21,172 nt of DNA from CAZABS01 sp964483635 (GTDB taxonomy: Bacteria; Patescibacteriota; Minisyncoccia; Moranbacterales; UBA1568). Shown here piece by piece: positions 7,788 to 14,787 of this stretch. Made by a program: the position numbers and the translations under genes. The notes below the pieces were generated by a model. That model saw only the letters and a list, made by a program, of their open reading frames with translations, did not search any database and was not told the origin of the DNA. The stretch lies in the NCBI GenBank assembly GCA_964483635.1, contig CAZABS010000015.1:1-21172 (forward strand), in the 5' to 3' direction. Position 1 is the first letter of the stretch; every line of letters begins with the position of its first letter.

Positions 7788-8165
7788 TTAGTGTTCGTGT
7801 GGGTCATTTTCAGCGTCTAACTTTGTTTCGTGGTTGGTTCCAGCAACGTGCTCGTTTGGAGCATAGATAGTGAAGAGTTTGAGGGGTTCGGTGCCGGTAT
7901 TGACGAAATTGTGCTCGGTGCCAGCGGGGACGAAAAAGAGCGCATCAGCTTCGATCGGTTCCTCTTTCCCATTGAGAATTGCTTTCCCAGTTCCAGAGAC
8001 AAATACGAGCGTTTGATCGACGTCTCCATGAGTCTCGAGGCCGATGTCTTCTCCGGGGTTAATAGACATGAGAAAGACTTGGCTTTTTTCACCCGTTACG
8101 ACTTCTTTGCGAAACCAGTCATTGGTTTTGGCGAGCTCGGTGATATTTTTGTGCACACTTTGCAT
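7788..8165 (-). CDS. Cupin-domain protein
   Basis: 125 residues, one beta-barrel cupin domain. Motif 1 reads GLETHGDVDQTLVFVSGTG (residues about 42-60): the second His and the Glu of the textbook GX5HXHX3-4EX6G are replaced by Asp and Gln, a pattern I associate with a subfamily of small cupins having HxDVDQ. Motif 2 has PAGTEHNFVN. The C-terminus is acidic and His-rich (HETKLDAENDPHEH). Function is unknown; sugar or metal binding is possible. First gene of a cluster with the EamA protein and murI. An AT-rich TATTTAAT stretch lies just upstream and there is no SD. Confidence 0.85.
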   Translation of the reverse strand: MQSVHKNITELAKTNDWFRKEVVTGEKSQVFLMSINPGEDIGLETHGDVDQTLVFVSGTGKAILNGKEEPIEADALFFVPAGTEHNFVNTGTEPLKLFTIYAPNEHVAGTNHETKLDAENDPHEH

Positions 8166-8187
8166 AAGGGTAGATTAAATAGTAAAT

Positions 8188-8277
8188 GTGTCCTTGGCAG
8201 GAATTTCACCCCGTCGCCAATATCTCGAGCGTGTGCTCTTGGCAGGAAGCATCCTTTGCTTCGCAAACGGGAACCTG
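8188..8277 (-). repeat. Two relics of the tRNA-Arg(CCG) 3' end
   Basis: Plus-strand GTGTCCTTGGCAGGAAT at about 8188-8204 and GTGTGCTCTTGGCAGGAA at 8231-8248 both copy the acceptor/T-arm end of the tRNA at 8309-8380 (GTGTCCTCGGCAGGAATC). In the second copy the TC of the T loop is replaced by a 22-base element (8249-8270) and the tRNA sequence resumes with GAACCTG at 8271-8277. The element read on the tRNA strand begins CCGTTTGC, has a TTTGC/GCAAA stem and ends AAAGGATGC. Confidence 0.75.
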
Positions 8278-8308
8278 TTTTATCCCTTATGGCTATTATA
8301 ACCTCTTG

Positions 8309-8380
8309 TGTCCTCGGCAGGAATCGAACCTGCATTTCCGCCTTCGGAGGGCGATGTCTTATCCATTATACGACGAGGAC
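8309..8380 (-). tRNA. tRNA-Arg (anticodon CCG)
   Basis: Complete cloverleaf of 72 bases: acceptor GTCCTCG/CGAGGAC fully paired, anticodon stem TCGCC/GGCGG with loop CTCCGAA giving CCG, T arm GCAGG/CCTGC with TTCGATT. The D arm GTAT/AGAC has one A-G mismatch. Reads CGG. No encoded CCA. Lies just after the MFS gene. Confidence 0.95.
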
Positions 8381-8406
8381 ATGAAACGTACTTTATACTA
8401 GCTTTC

Positions 8407-9465
8407 TTACTTGCTCTCGGCAAGACGGGGTTTAGTTGCTTGCAAATAGAGATAAAAAGGAAATACTGTTAAAACAAAAAGCACCGCTATAAAGAGGAAT
8501 CCTGATTGATATGAGAAACGCTCAATGACCCACCCAAGTATAAAACTGGTGATGGCTGATATCGCCATGTCAATTTGAGCAGGAACCGAAAGGAGGGTNN
8601 NNNNNNNNNNNNNNNNNNNNNNNNNNNNNNNNNNNNNNNNNNNNNNNNNNNNNNNNNNNNNNNNNNNNNNNNNNNNNNNNNNNNNNNNNNNNNNNNNNAC
8701 TCTACCAGCTCCAAAAAATACTCCGAACCAAATGACTGGGAGATCGAGAATAGATTGGTATGGGGCTCTGAAAATACCAATAGCAAAGATGAATCCAGAA
8801 ATAGTACCTGAAAAAAGAGCATGTCGAAAATATTGAAGGTGGTATCCTTCGCGGAGTACCTTCCGGAAATTGGTTATACCAACTTCTTCGACGTGTTCCG
8901 GAGTGATGGGTGGTGTGATGAGAGTAAGCGCAGTAATGAGACCAATACAATCCAAAACAAGACCAACCACGAAAGGGAGTTTGTAGCTTATTCCAATTAA
9001 AAATGGTACTAAGGCGGTAAGTATGATTGGTATTGCAAAACCGAGAGAGCTCGCTCTCCCCATTACTTTTGAGTAGTCGTTTTCTCGTTTGAGTGCTCGT
9101 AATGTTTCATGCATAAAAGCGCTGCCAGTGCCACTGTGGAACGCTGTACCGAGACTCAAGAAAATACCACCAAGGATAAGTAGATACACATTGTTGGCAA
9201 ACAAGAGTGAACACGATGAAGCAACAAGAAATCCTTTGGCAAGAATAATGGTCAATTTGTGCCCGATTTTATCAGCAAAATAACCGCTCGGAATTTCAAA
9301 GAGAAAGCCAACAAGCGTACTTATTAGGAGGATAGTGCCGATCCATTTTGGGGTCACTTCCGGAATGGTAAGGTAATATGTTCCTAAAATAGCAATAAAA
9401 ACTCGCTTATTCGTGACGAGAATAAGCGTGTACTTCCAAATGTTACTTTGGAGATTCTTTGACAT
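8407..9465 (-). CDS. Major facilitator superfamily transporter (broken by an assembly gap)
   Basis: A multi-helix membrane protein with the MFS motif-A signature GYFADKIGHK in the loop after the second helix (about residues 62-71 of the longer frame) and the usual pattern of about twelve hydrophobic helices, of which ten or so are visible. A 100-N gap at 8599-8698 removes part of the C-terminal half. The frame opens at a TTG (9480); ATG 9465 (MSKNLQSNIWKYTLI) is the better start. Substrate is unknown; a drug/sugar efflux type is possible. It has no promoter of its own that I can see and follows tRNA-Arg(GCG) and its relic, so it may be read from the tRNA transcript. Confidence 0.85.
   Translation of the reverse strand: MSKNLQSNIWKYTLILVTNKRVFIAILGTYYLTIPEVTPKWIGTILLISTLVGFLFEIPSGYFADKIGHKLTIILAKGFLVASSCSLLFANNVYLLILGGIFLSLGTAFHSGTGSAFMHETLRALKRENDYSKVMGRASSLGFAIPIILTALVPFLIGISYKLPFVVGLVLDCIGLITALTLITPPITPEHVEEVGITNFRKVLREGYHLQYFRHALFSGTISGFIFAIGIFRAPYQSILDLPVIWFGVFFGAGRXXXXXXXXXXXXXXXXXXXXXXXXXXXXXXXXXXTLLSVPAQIDMAISAITSFILGWVIERFSYQSGFLFIAVLFVLTVFPFYLYLQATKPRLAESK
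8599..8698. other. Scaffold gap (100 N)
   Basis: Exactly 100 N, the usual placeholder for a gap of unknown size, inside the MFS transporter. Confidence 0.97.
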
Positions 9466-9480
9466 GAAAGGGTGGTGCAA

Positions 9481-9527
9481 TGTGCGCTCGGCAGGAAGTA
9501 TCCTCCTCCGGACGGGTACCTGCGACC
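9481..9527 (-). repeat. Relic of the tRNA-Arg(GCG) 3' end with inserted element
   Basis: Plus-strand TGTGCGCTCGGCAGGAA (9481-9497) is identical to the 3' end of the tRNA at 9581-9654. The T-loop TC is replaced by an 18-base element (9498-9515; on the tRNA strand CCGTCCGGAGGAGGATAC) and tRNA sequence resumes as GTACCTGCGACC. Same insertion point as in the tRNA-Arg(CCG) and tRNA-Pro relics. Confidence 0.85.
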
Positions 9528-9580
9528 CCCGACCTGCTTTGATTGAAAGACAGTAATGAAGAAGTTCTCAATTAGTGATG

Positions 9581-9654
9581 TGCGCTCGGCAGGAATCGGA
9601 CCTGCGACCTTCTGGACCGCAACCAGACGCTCTAATCCACTGAGCTACGAACGC
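9581..9654 (-). tRNA. tRNA-Arg (anticodon GCG)
   Basis: 74-base cloverleaf: acceptor GCGTTCG/CGAGCGC with one G-U pair, D arm GCTC/GAGC with A20 as expected for arginine, anticodon stem TCTGG/CCAGA with loop TTGCGGT giving GCG, T arm GCAGG/CCTGC. Reads CGC and CGU. Most bacteria use ACG (inosine) here, so GCG is notable. Confidence 0.93.
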
Positions 9655-9673
9655 ATTTTAGAATTGCCCTCAC

Positions 9674-9723
9674 ATCAGTGGATTTCCACTGATCCGCTTC
9701 CGCGAGCTGGCGGATGGAGCGGA
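9674..9723. repeat. D-arm fold-back plus TCCGC..GCGGA palindrome
   Basis: ATCAGTGGA-TT-TCCACTGAT (9674-9693) is a perfect 9-bp fold-back whose right half matches the tRNA-Arg D-arm (TCCACTGA). It runs into a nested palindrome TCCGCT...AGCGGA (9693-9723) with an inner CCGC..GCGG. Both sit 20-70 bases upstream of tRNA-Arg(GCG). Confidence 0.7.
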
Positions 9724-9761
9724 AAGGGCGCAAAAAATCGTCATAATGAGACTACGACCGA

Positions 9762-10259
9762 CTAATGATGCAGCATTTTTTCCAGAATGTCAACGGGTCG
9801 AGGTTCTTGTTTTACCTCAGGAAGGTAGGTCGCCATAATTTGTGAGACATCACTCAGAATCTCTGGCGTGAGGGGAATATGCACGTACGGATTCAGAATG
9901 CCATCACCTTTGAGTGAGAGCACATTTTGGAGGGGTTCCTCATCAAAAATCCAATAGGATTCGAGATCCTCAAAGGCGAAGAAGCGATTCCCAATAAAGA
10001 TACCTCGAGTGGTGAGTGTGAAATCATGAGATTGTGGATCTTTGGTGAGGAAGAGATAGCCGACGAATCCAATGAGGATAAAAGTAATAGCCATCATAGG
10101 ATTATTCGAAAAGACAGCGTATCCCACAACTAGGATGAGTAGAGCGAGCGCGATCATGATGGCGCGTGGATTTGGATGGATATGCACGTGCTCAAACCCT
10201 TGCCATGACAAGAGTGTTCGGTGTTGGGGCGTCGAGACCCGAGGAGTATTTTGTTCCAT
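9762..10259 (-). CDS. Two-TM protein with a PH-like cytoplasmic domain
   Basis: 165 residues. A soluble N-terminus of about 32 residues is followed by two membrane helices (about 34-50 and 54-70), then a beta-rich domain (LTTRGIFIGNRFFAFEDLESYWIFDEEPLQNVLSLKG) and a C-terminal helix with LPEV...DILEKML. The layout resembles the bacterial PH-like/DUF5673 membrane proteins common in CPR genomes; the function is unknown. It lies between tRNA-Ser and tRNA-Arg(GCG). A TATAGT box occurs 20-odd bases upstream of the ATG, just after the tRNA-Ser CCA, and an AAAGGA stretch lies too far from the ATG to be a sure SD. Confidence 0.72.
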   Translation of the reverse strand: MEQNTPRVSTPQHRTLLSWQGFEHVHIHPNPRAIMIALALLILVVGYAVFSNNPMMAITFILIGFVGYLFLTKDPQSHDFTLTTRGIFIGNRFFAFEDLESYWIFDEEPLQNVLSLKGDGILNPYVHIPLTPEILSDVSQIMATYLPEVKQEPRPVDILEKMLHH

Positions 10260-10295
10260 GTTTTTGTGTTTTCCTTTCTCTACTATACCACAACG

Positions 10296-10385
<90 letters not shown>

Positions 10386-10389
10386 TTTC

Positions 10390-10436
10390 ATAAACCGATC
10401 CGATAAGCCCTCCGTCAAGAGGATTGATCGGTTTAT
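10390..10436. repeat. 11-bp inverted repeat upstream of tRNA-Ser
   Basis: ATAAACCGATC (10390-10400) and GATCGGTTTAT (10426-10436) are perfect inverse copies with an inner CCTC/GAGG stem. It has no T run on either strand that would make a clear terminator. Confidence 0.7.
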
Positions 10437-10440
10437 TCAA

Positions 10441-10480
10441 GTGCGCTCGCCTGCCTGCCGGTAGGCAGGGAGGGGATCGG
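10441..10480 (-). repeat. Relic of the tRNA-Arg(TCG) 3' end split by a palindrome
   Basis: GTGCGCTCG (10441-10449) and GAGGGGATCG (about 10470-10479) together copy the 3' end of the tRNA at 10631-10704 (GTGCGCTCGGAGGGGATCG). Between them sits CCTGCCTGCCGGTAGGCAGG (10450-10469), a near-perfect palindrome. Positions 10480-10630 hold more small hairpins (CCGCG/CGCGG near 10515-10533, GTTTCAC/GTGAAAC near 10533-10552) and no gene. Confidence 0.8.
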
Positions 10481-10630
10481 TCACAGATAATTCATTCGCC
10501 GACGCTCTTGAATTTCCGCGACCCCGGCTCGCGGTTTCACATACTCGTGAAACATTGCTCCGCCTTTCTCACCCCTTCGCAAACCAAGTAGCTGGCTTGC
10601 TCCGAGTTGCCTACTCACTTCGCTTACTGG

Positions 10631-10704
10631 TGCGCTCGGAGGGGATCGAACCCCCGACCCTCTGGTTCGAAGCCAGATGCTCTAATCCACTGAGCTACGA
10701 GCGC
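10631..10704 (-). tRNA. tRNA-Arg (anticodon TCG)
   Basis: 74-base cloverleaf: acceptor GCGCTCG/CGAGCGC perfectly paired, D arm identical to tRNA-Arg(GCG), anticodon stem TCTGG/CCAGA with loop CTTCGAA giving TCG, T arm GGGGG/CCCCT-type with TTCGATC. Reads CGA and possibly other CGN codons. Confidence 0.94.
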
Positions 10705-10724
10705 GTATCGGTTGCCGCACGCCT

Positions 10725-10766
10725 TCAGTGGATATCCACTGATCCGCAGCCGGCGGAACGAGCGCG
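10725..10766 (-). repeat. Relic of the tRNA-Arg(TCG) 5' end with fold-back and palindrome
   Basis: TCAGTGGATATCCACTGA (10725-10742) is a perfect 18-bp palindrome. Its right half plus what follows reads ATCCACTGA, then TCCGCAGCCGGCGGA (10743-10757), then ACGAGCGCG; the intact tRNA has ATCCACTGA-GCT-ACGAGCGCG. So three bases of the D arm are replaced by a 15-base TCCGC..GCGGA hairpin. Confidence 0.78.
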
Positions 10767-10805
10767 TGCCTCTCTTTGTATCGCAAAACGAGCAAAACGT
10801 CAAAA

Positions 10806-12374
10806 TTACTGTAGGAGGGAAAGGAGTGAAGTTCCGTTCATGGCTTGTGGTTTTTCGATCCCAAGTACGTCGAGTACAGTTGGCGCGACGTCAGAGAGGA
10901 GGCCATGGACTTCGTTTTGGTCACGCAACATTTCTTCCGACTTCTTTTCTCGATGATTCGTGGGGGTGATGTACCAGAGCGGAATAGGATTTGTCGAATG
11001 TTCCGTATTCATTTCCCCAGTTGTTGAATTATGGATTTCTTCAACATTGCCATGATCAGAGGTAATCATCAGGGCTCCACCAGAACGAAGAACAACCGGG
11101 ATTAAGAGTGACATACTTTTGTCTGTGGCCTGGACGGCTTCTATACTTGCCTTTTCATTTCCGGTATGGCCGACCATGTCCGGATTGGCATAGTTTACGA
11201 GGATAAAATCATACATCCCCTCCTGTATCTTTTTCGTGACGGTATCAGTAATTTCAGGGGCACTCATTTCAGGCCGCTCATCGAAATGAGAGACATCTTG
11301 TGAAGGGACGAGCACACGATCTTCTCCCGGGAAAGCCTCTTCCTTGCCACCGTTGAAGAAATAGGTGACATGGGCATATTTTTCAGTTTCAGCAATGCGG
11401 AGTTGTTTAAGTCCTTTTTTACTGAGGACTTCCCCAAGACCTTCGGTGACTTCTTCTGGCGGGAACGCTACGTTAACAGGGAGACCTTTCTCGTACTCGG
11501 TCATCGTTACGAAGAATACTTTAGGATAAACTTTCCGTTCGAAGCCATCAAACCCATCAATGGCAAATGCTTTGGTGAGTTCTCGAGCTCGATCTTCTCG
11601 AAAATTGAAAAACACCACCGAATCGTTTTCTTGGATGGTTCCCGCTGGTTTTCCGGGTATTTCGACGAGCGTAGGCTCGATATACTCGTCGGTTACTCCT
11701 TTAGCATAGCTTTGCTCGAGATGAATCAATGGATCATCTGTTCGTTCTCCGATGCCCTCGGTGAGCATGCGGTAGGCTTTTTCAATTCGATCCCAATTAT
11801 TATTGCGATCCATTGCCCAATTGCGGCCTATCATTGAAGCTATGACCCCGACTCCTATGAGGCGGAGTTCACGAGTAAGTTCTCGTACATGTTCCACGCC
11901 AGATGTGGGAGACGAATCGCGACCATCCGTGAAAACATGTACGAGCACTCGTTCGATGTTATGTTCCTTGGCCATACGGAGAAGCGCCAAGAGGTGATCC
12001 TTGTGAGAGTGGACTGCCCCAGGACTGATCAGTCCCATGAGGTGGAGGGTCGAACCCTTTTCTTTCACGAGGGTTATCGCCTTCAGGAGGGTTTGATTTT
12101 TCAGAAAGCTGCCGTCCTGAATAGAGAGAGCAATCCGGGGCATGTTCTGATAAATGATTCGCCCCGCTCCCATGGTCATGTGACCGACTTCGCTGTTACC
12201 AGCCGTATTCCACGGAAGACCAACAGAAATCCCCGAAGCCTGGAGGGTGGTCATCGGGTAAAAACGATTGAGTTTGTCAAAAGTAGGGAGGTTTGCCTCT
12301 CTGATTGGGTTTCCGTGAATACTATTGGAAATACCCCAACCATCGAGCACCACCAGAACGAATGGCCTGTACAT
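10806..12374 (-). CDS. gpmI: 2,3-bisphosphoglycerate-independent phosphoglycerate mutase
   Basis: Converts 3-phosphoglycerate to 2-phosphoglycerate through a phosphoserine on a two-manganese site (alkaline phosphatase superfamily). From ATG 12374: VLDGWG with metal ligand D11, catalytic S61 in GNSEVGH, the HVFTDGRDSSPTSG and FNFREDRAREL blocks, and the C-terminal TSDHGNVE and TEHSTNPIP metal and substrate blocks. The start is moved 17 codons in from the longest frame (12425) because a TATAAT -10 box lies inside those codons (12399-12404). Length of 522 residues is normal. No SD. Ends 100 bases from tRNA-Arg(TCG) on the same strand. Confidence 0.96.
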   Translation of the reverse strand: MYRPFVLVVLDGWGISNSIHGNPIREANLPTFDKLNRFYPMTTLQASGISVGLPWNTAGNSEVGHMTMGAGRIIYQNMPRIALSIQDGSFLKNQTLLKAITLVKEKGSTLHLMGLISPGAVHSHKDHLLALLRMAKEHNIERVLVHVFTDGRDSSPTSGVEHVRELTRELRLIGVGVIASMIGRNWAMDRNNNWDRIEKAYRMLTEGIGERTDDPLIHLEQSYAKGVTDEYIEPTLVEIPGKPAGTIQENDSVVFFNFREDRARELTKAFAIDGFDGFERKVYPKVFFVTMTEYEKGLPVNVAFPPEEVTEGLGEVLSKKGLKQLRIAETEKYAHVTYFFNGGKEEAFPGEDRVLVPSQDVSHFDERPEMSAPEITDTVTKKIQEGMYDFILVNYANPDMVGHTGNEKASIEAVQATDKSMSLLIPVVLRSGGALMITSDHGNVEEIHNSTTGEMNTEHSTNPIPLWYITPTNHREKKSEEMLRDQNEVHGLLSDVAPTVLDVLGIEKPQAMNGTSLLSLLQ

Positions 12375-12398
12375 TTTTTTGTTGGTTTCTTTTGGCTC

Positions 12399-12404
12399 AT
12401 TATA
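12399..12404 (-). promoter_or_regulatory. gpmI -10 box (extended)
   Basis: Minus-strand TGCTATAAT, an extended -10. A start near 12392 gives a leader of about 18 bases without SD and rules out the upstream ATG at 12425. A poor -35 (TTGTCA, 15-base spacer) overlaps the -35 of the rny promoter. Confidence 0.65.
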
Positions 12405-12418
12405 GCATCTTTGTGGCT

Positions 12419-12447
12419 TTGACAAAAATACCGAAAACGAGTATTCT
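12419..12447 (+). promoter_or_regulatory. rny promoter
   Basis: TTGACA (12419-12424), 17-base spacer, TATTCT (12442-12447). It faces away from the gpmI promoter, only about 15 bases separating the two core promoters, so the two genes may compete or be co-regulated. Confidence 0.68.
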
Positions 12448-12453
12448 AAGAAG

Positions 12454-12663
12454 GCAACTTGGTAATTTATTCTCGAATTTCGTTGCGATCGATCGGATCT
12501 TTCCGTGTTGAAAAAAGAGCTTTATGTCCCAATTTTGTTTGCTCAATCAATTGTCTCGTTCTCTTTTTTCTTCCTTGCATGACTAAGGAGTAGGCTGCTT
12601 TGACATGCTCGCCGAATACAACATGGAAAGAAGCCGACTATCCAGCGGAATCCTTCTCTTTGT
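12454..12663 (+). promoter_or_regulatory. Long untranslated leader of rny
   Basis: About 210 bases lie between the predicted start site and ATG 12664. They hold a CGATCGATCG palindrome, a pyrimidine-rich stretch and a four-codon SD-like mini-ORF (ATGACTAAGGAGTAG), but no recognisable riboswitch. RNase Y mRNA leaders are plausible places for self-regulation; here that is inference only. Confidence 0.4.
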
Positions 12664-14184
12664 ATGATTTTATATGGTATCGGTGCCGGAGCACTCGCTC
12701 TCGGTGCGCTCGTCGGGTATTGGCTCCGACAAAATGTAGCCAAAAAACAGCTTTCCACGGCTGAGGGTCAAGCAGCTCAGATTCTTGAGGCTGCTAAAAA
12801 GAAAGCCGAAGAAGAGACACTTGCAGCGAAGAACAAAGCGGTAGAGATTTTGGAAGAGGCAAAGAAAGCTGAACAGGCGCGTGAGGAGAAATTTTCTCAT
12901 CTCGAAGCGCGACTCGAAAAGCGCGAAGATGAAATAGAGAGCGAAGCAAAGAAAGTTCAGTCTGCAAAGGAAAAGCTCATGAGTCAGGCGGAAGAAATAG
13001 AGCGGATCCAAAAAGAAGCTGAACAATTAAAAGCAGCCGAGCTCAAGGAGCTCGAGCGAGTAGCAAATCTCTCAAAGGATGAAGCGGAGGAGCGGCTAAT
13101 CAAACATGTGGAAGACGAGAGTAAGGATGCTCTGGTTCGTCGTATGACCAAGCTCGAGAAAGAGGGGATGGACGAGCTTGAAAAGCGTTCGTTTCAAATC
13201 ATGTCAACGGTGATTCAGAAGTACTCGCGCACGCATGTAGCCGAGTTTACGACCACGACCATTACGATTCCAAATGAAGAGATTAAGGGGAAAATTATCG
13301 GAAAAGAAGGGCGGAATATTCGTGCACTTGAGAAAGAAACTGGTGTTGAACTGATCGTGGATGAAACCCCTGAGTCGGTTATTATCTCGGGTTTCGATCC
13401 GGTGCGACGCGAAGTTGCCAAGATCGCTCTTGAAAAACTTATTTCCGATGGACGGATTCATCCCGCACGCATTGAAGAAGCAGTTGAAGAGGCGAAGAAG
13501 GAAATTGATAACAAGATTAAAGAGGCTGGTGAAGCGGCTGCCTATGATGCTGGAGTGCCTGGCATGCATCCGAAACTCCTTTATATCCTGGGGCGACTCA
13601 GGTATCGCTATAGTTACAAGCAAAATGTTCTCCTTCACTCACTCGAAGTTTCTTACCTCTCGGCGGCCTTGGCGGCTGAGCTCGGGGCTGATGTGGCGTG
13701 TGCCAGGAAGGCGGGGCTCCTTCATGATATTGGGAAAGCGGTGGATCATGAGATTGAGGGAACTCACGTAAAAATTGGGATGCGTATTCTTGAGAAGTTC
13801 GGAGTGACGCAAAATGTGGTGGATGGTATGAAGTCACATCATGACGAATATCCACATGCTACGATCGAGTCCTACATCGTAACGGCAGCAGATGCCCTCT
13901 CAGCAGCTAGGCCGGGAGCGCGTAAAGAAACGGCTGAGAAATATATCAAGCGACTCCAAGAACTCGAAACACTCATTAACACTTTCCCTCAAGTTGAGAA
14001 GTCATACGCTATCCAAGCTGGACGGGAAGTACGCATCTTTGTTAATCCAGAGAAAACTGATGACTACGGAGCGATGACACTCGCCCGTGAGATCGCCAAT
14101 CGGATCCAAGAAGAACTTCAATATCCTGGTGAAATCAAGGTAGTGGTGTTCCGTGAGACTCGTGCTATCGAATACGCACGGTAA
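12664..14184 (+). CDS. rny: Ribonuclease Y
   Basis: 506-residue membrane-anchored endoribonuclease that starts bulk mRNA decay. One N-terminal membrane helix (2-20), a long Lys/Glu/Ala coiled coil (about 30-175), KH domain with the GxxG loop I-G213-K-E-G216-R around 207-265, and HD phosphohydrolase domain with H325, the H354-D355 pair in GLLHDIGKAVDHE, and D410. The C-terminal block ends VKVVVFRETRAIEYAR-like, as in other RNase Y. Length is normal. No clear SD before the ATG. Followed by an intrinsic terminator, so monocistronic. Confidence 0.97.
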   Translation: MILYGIGAGALALGALVGYWLRQNVAKKQLSTAEGQAAQILEAAKKKAEEETLAAKNKAVEILEEAKKAEQAREEKFSHLEARLEKREDEIESEAKKVQSAKEKLMSQAEEIERIQKEAEQLKAAELKELERVANLSKDEAEERLIKHVEDESKDALVRRMTKLEKEGMDELEKRSFQIMSTVIQKYSRTHVAEFTTTTITIPNEEIKGKIIGKEGRNIRALEKETGVELIVDETPESVIISGFDPVRREVAKIALEKLISDGRIHPARIEEAVEEAKKEIDNKIKEAGEAAAYDAGVPGMHPKLLYILGRLRYRYSYKQNVLLHSLEVSYLSAALAAELGADVACARKAGLLHDIGKAVDHEIEGTHVKIGMRILEKFGVTQNVVDGMKSHHDEYPHATIESYIVTAADALSAARPGARKETAEKYIKRLQELETLINTFPQVEKSYAIQAGREVRIFVNPEKTDDYGAMTLAREIANRIQEELQYPGEIKVVVFRETRAIEYAR

Positions 14185-14226
14185 AGAGCTTTTAGCTTAT
14201 GGCTGATAGCTTATAGAAAGAAGACA

Positions 14227-14252
14227 AATCCCCGAAAGGGGATTTTGTTTTG
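14227..14252 (+). terminator. rny terminator
   Basis: AATCCCC-GAAA-GGGGATT followed by TTGTTTTG: a seven-pair stem with GAAA tetraloop and T run, 43 bases after the rny stop. Confidence 0.88.
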
Positions 14253-14256
14253 ATAT

Positions 14257-14452
14257 TTGACGTTTTCCGAAAGCAGCTCTATATTGGGCGCACGAGGGAT
14301 TCAATGTCTACTCTCGTTCGCGCTCAGCTTGTGATGGAGCTGAAAACGCGGTTCCCAGTGATCCTTAGGTTCAGGCTCGCCTGTAGGGGAGGAGATAGGA
14401 GTCTCAACAACCGTCGCCCGTTGACATCACTCATCGGGCGGCTTTTCATTTC
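14257..14452 (+). other. Promoter-to-terminator unit without a sure gene (unit e)
   Basis: TTGACG (14257-14262), 17-base spacer, TATATT (14280-14285); a hairpin at the predicted RNA 5' end (GCGCACGAG ... CTCGT-TC-GCGC, about 14287-14332); inner hairpins TCAGCT/AGCTGA and CAGGC/GCCTG; then terminator GTCGCCCG ... CGGGCGGC with TTTTCATTTC (14413-14452). An ATG at 14304 has a GAGG five bases ahead, but its frame runs through the terminator to 14546, so coding is doubtful. A small RNA of about 160 bases is the alternative. Confidence 0.5.
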
Positions 14453-14472
14453 GGAGATTGTTTTCAGTCTTC

Positions 14473-14708
14473 TTGACAGGACTCCACTCACAAGAGTAGG
14501 CTGTTACTGTTTAAATGCTTGTCTCTCTCAGTCAATGGGGACATGATCGCGTGTACCCTGGCTTGCGGAAAGCATTCCGCGTCCTTCGGGCTTGCATTTG
14601 AGCGTCAGTACAATTCGCCTATACCGTCCCTGTTGAGCGCTTCGCTCCACATACGGCAGTATTGCCGCCGGCAAGGATCTCATTCCCTTCGCCGGCGGTT
14701 CCATTTCT
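14473..14708 (+). other. Promoter-to-terminator unit without a sure gene (unit f)
   Basis: TTGACA (14473-14478) with an 18-base spacer to TAGGCT (14497-14502). The transcript would hold hairpins GCGGAA/TTCCGC and GAGCG-CTT-CGCTC and end at GCCGCCGGC ... GCCGGCGG with TTCCATTTC (14664-14708). Short frames exist (28 codons from ATG about 14516; a longer frame through 14734), but none has a convincing SD and the longer one crosses the terminator. Either a small RNA or a gene I cannot place. Confidence 0.42.
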
Positions 14709-14787
14709 GGAGACAAATTTGCTCGTTCTCGTGAGGGGATTATCGTTTGACTCTTGACAAGAAAGCCATCACTGAGCCAAAAATCGC

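Noticed and set aside
7788..8165. Cupin with a lost metal site
   Set aside because: The HxDVDQ variant appears to be the normal pattern of a small-cupin subfamily rather than a defect; metal content is simply unknown.
10390..10418. TTGACG-17-GTTTAT on the minus strand as promoter of tRNA-Ser
   Set aside because: The -10 would end only four bases before the tRNA, so transcription would start inside it.
12375..12425. Upstream ATG for gpmI (17 extra codons)
   Set aside because: The extra codons contain the TATAAT box, and family members start at the VLDGWG segment.
13204..13638. Minus-strand frame opposite rny
   Set aside because: Shadow of the KH and HD region of RNase Y.
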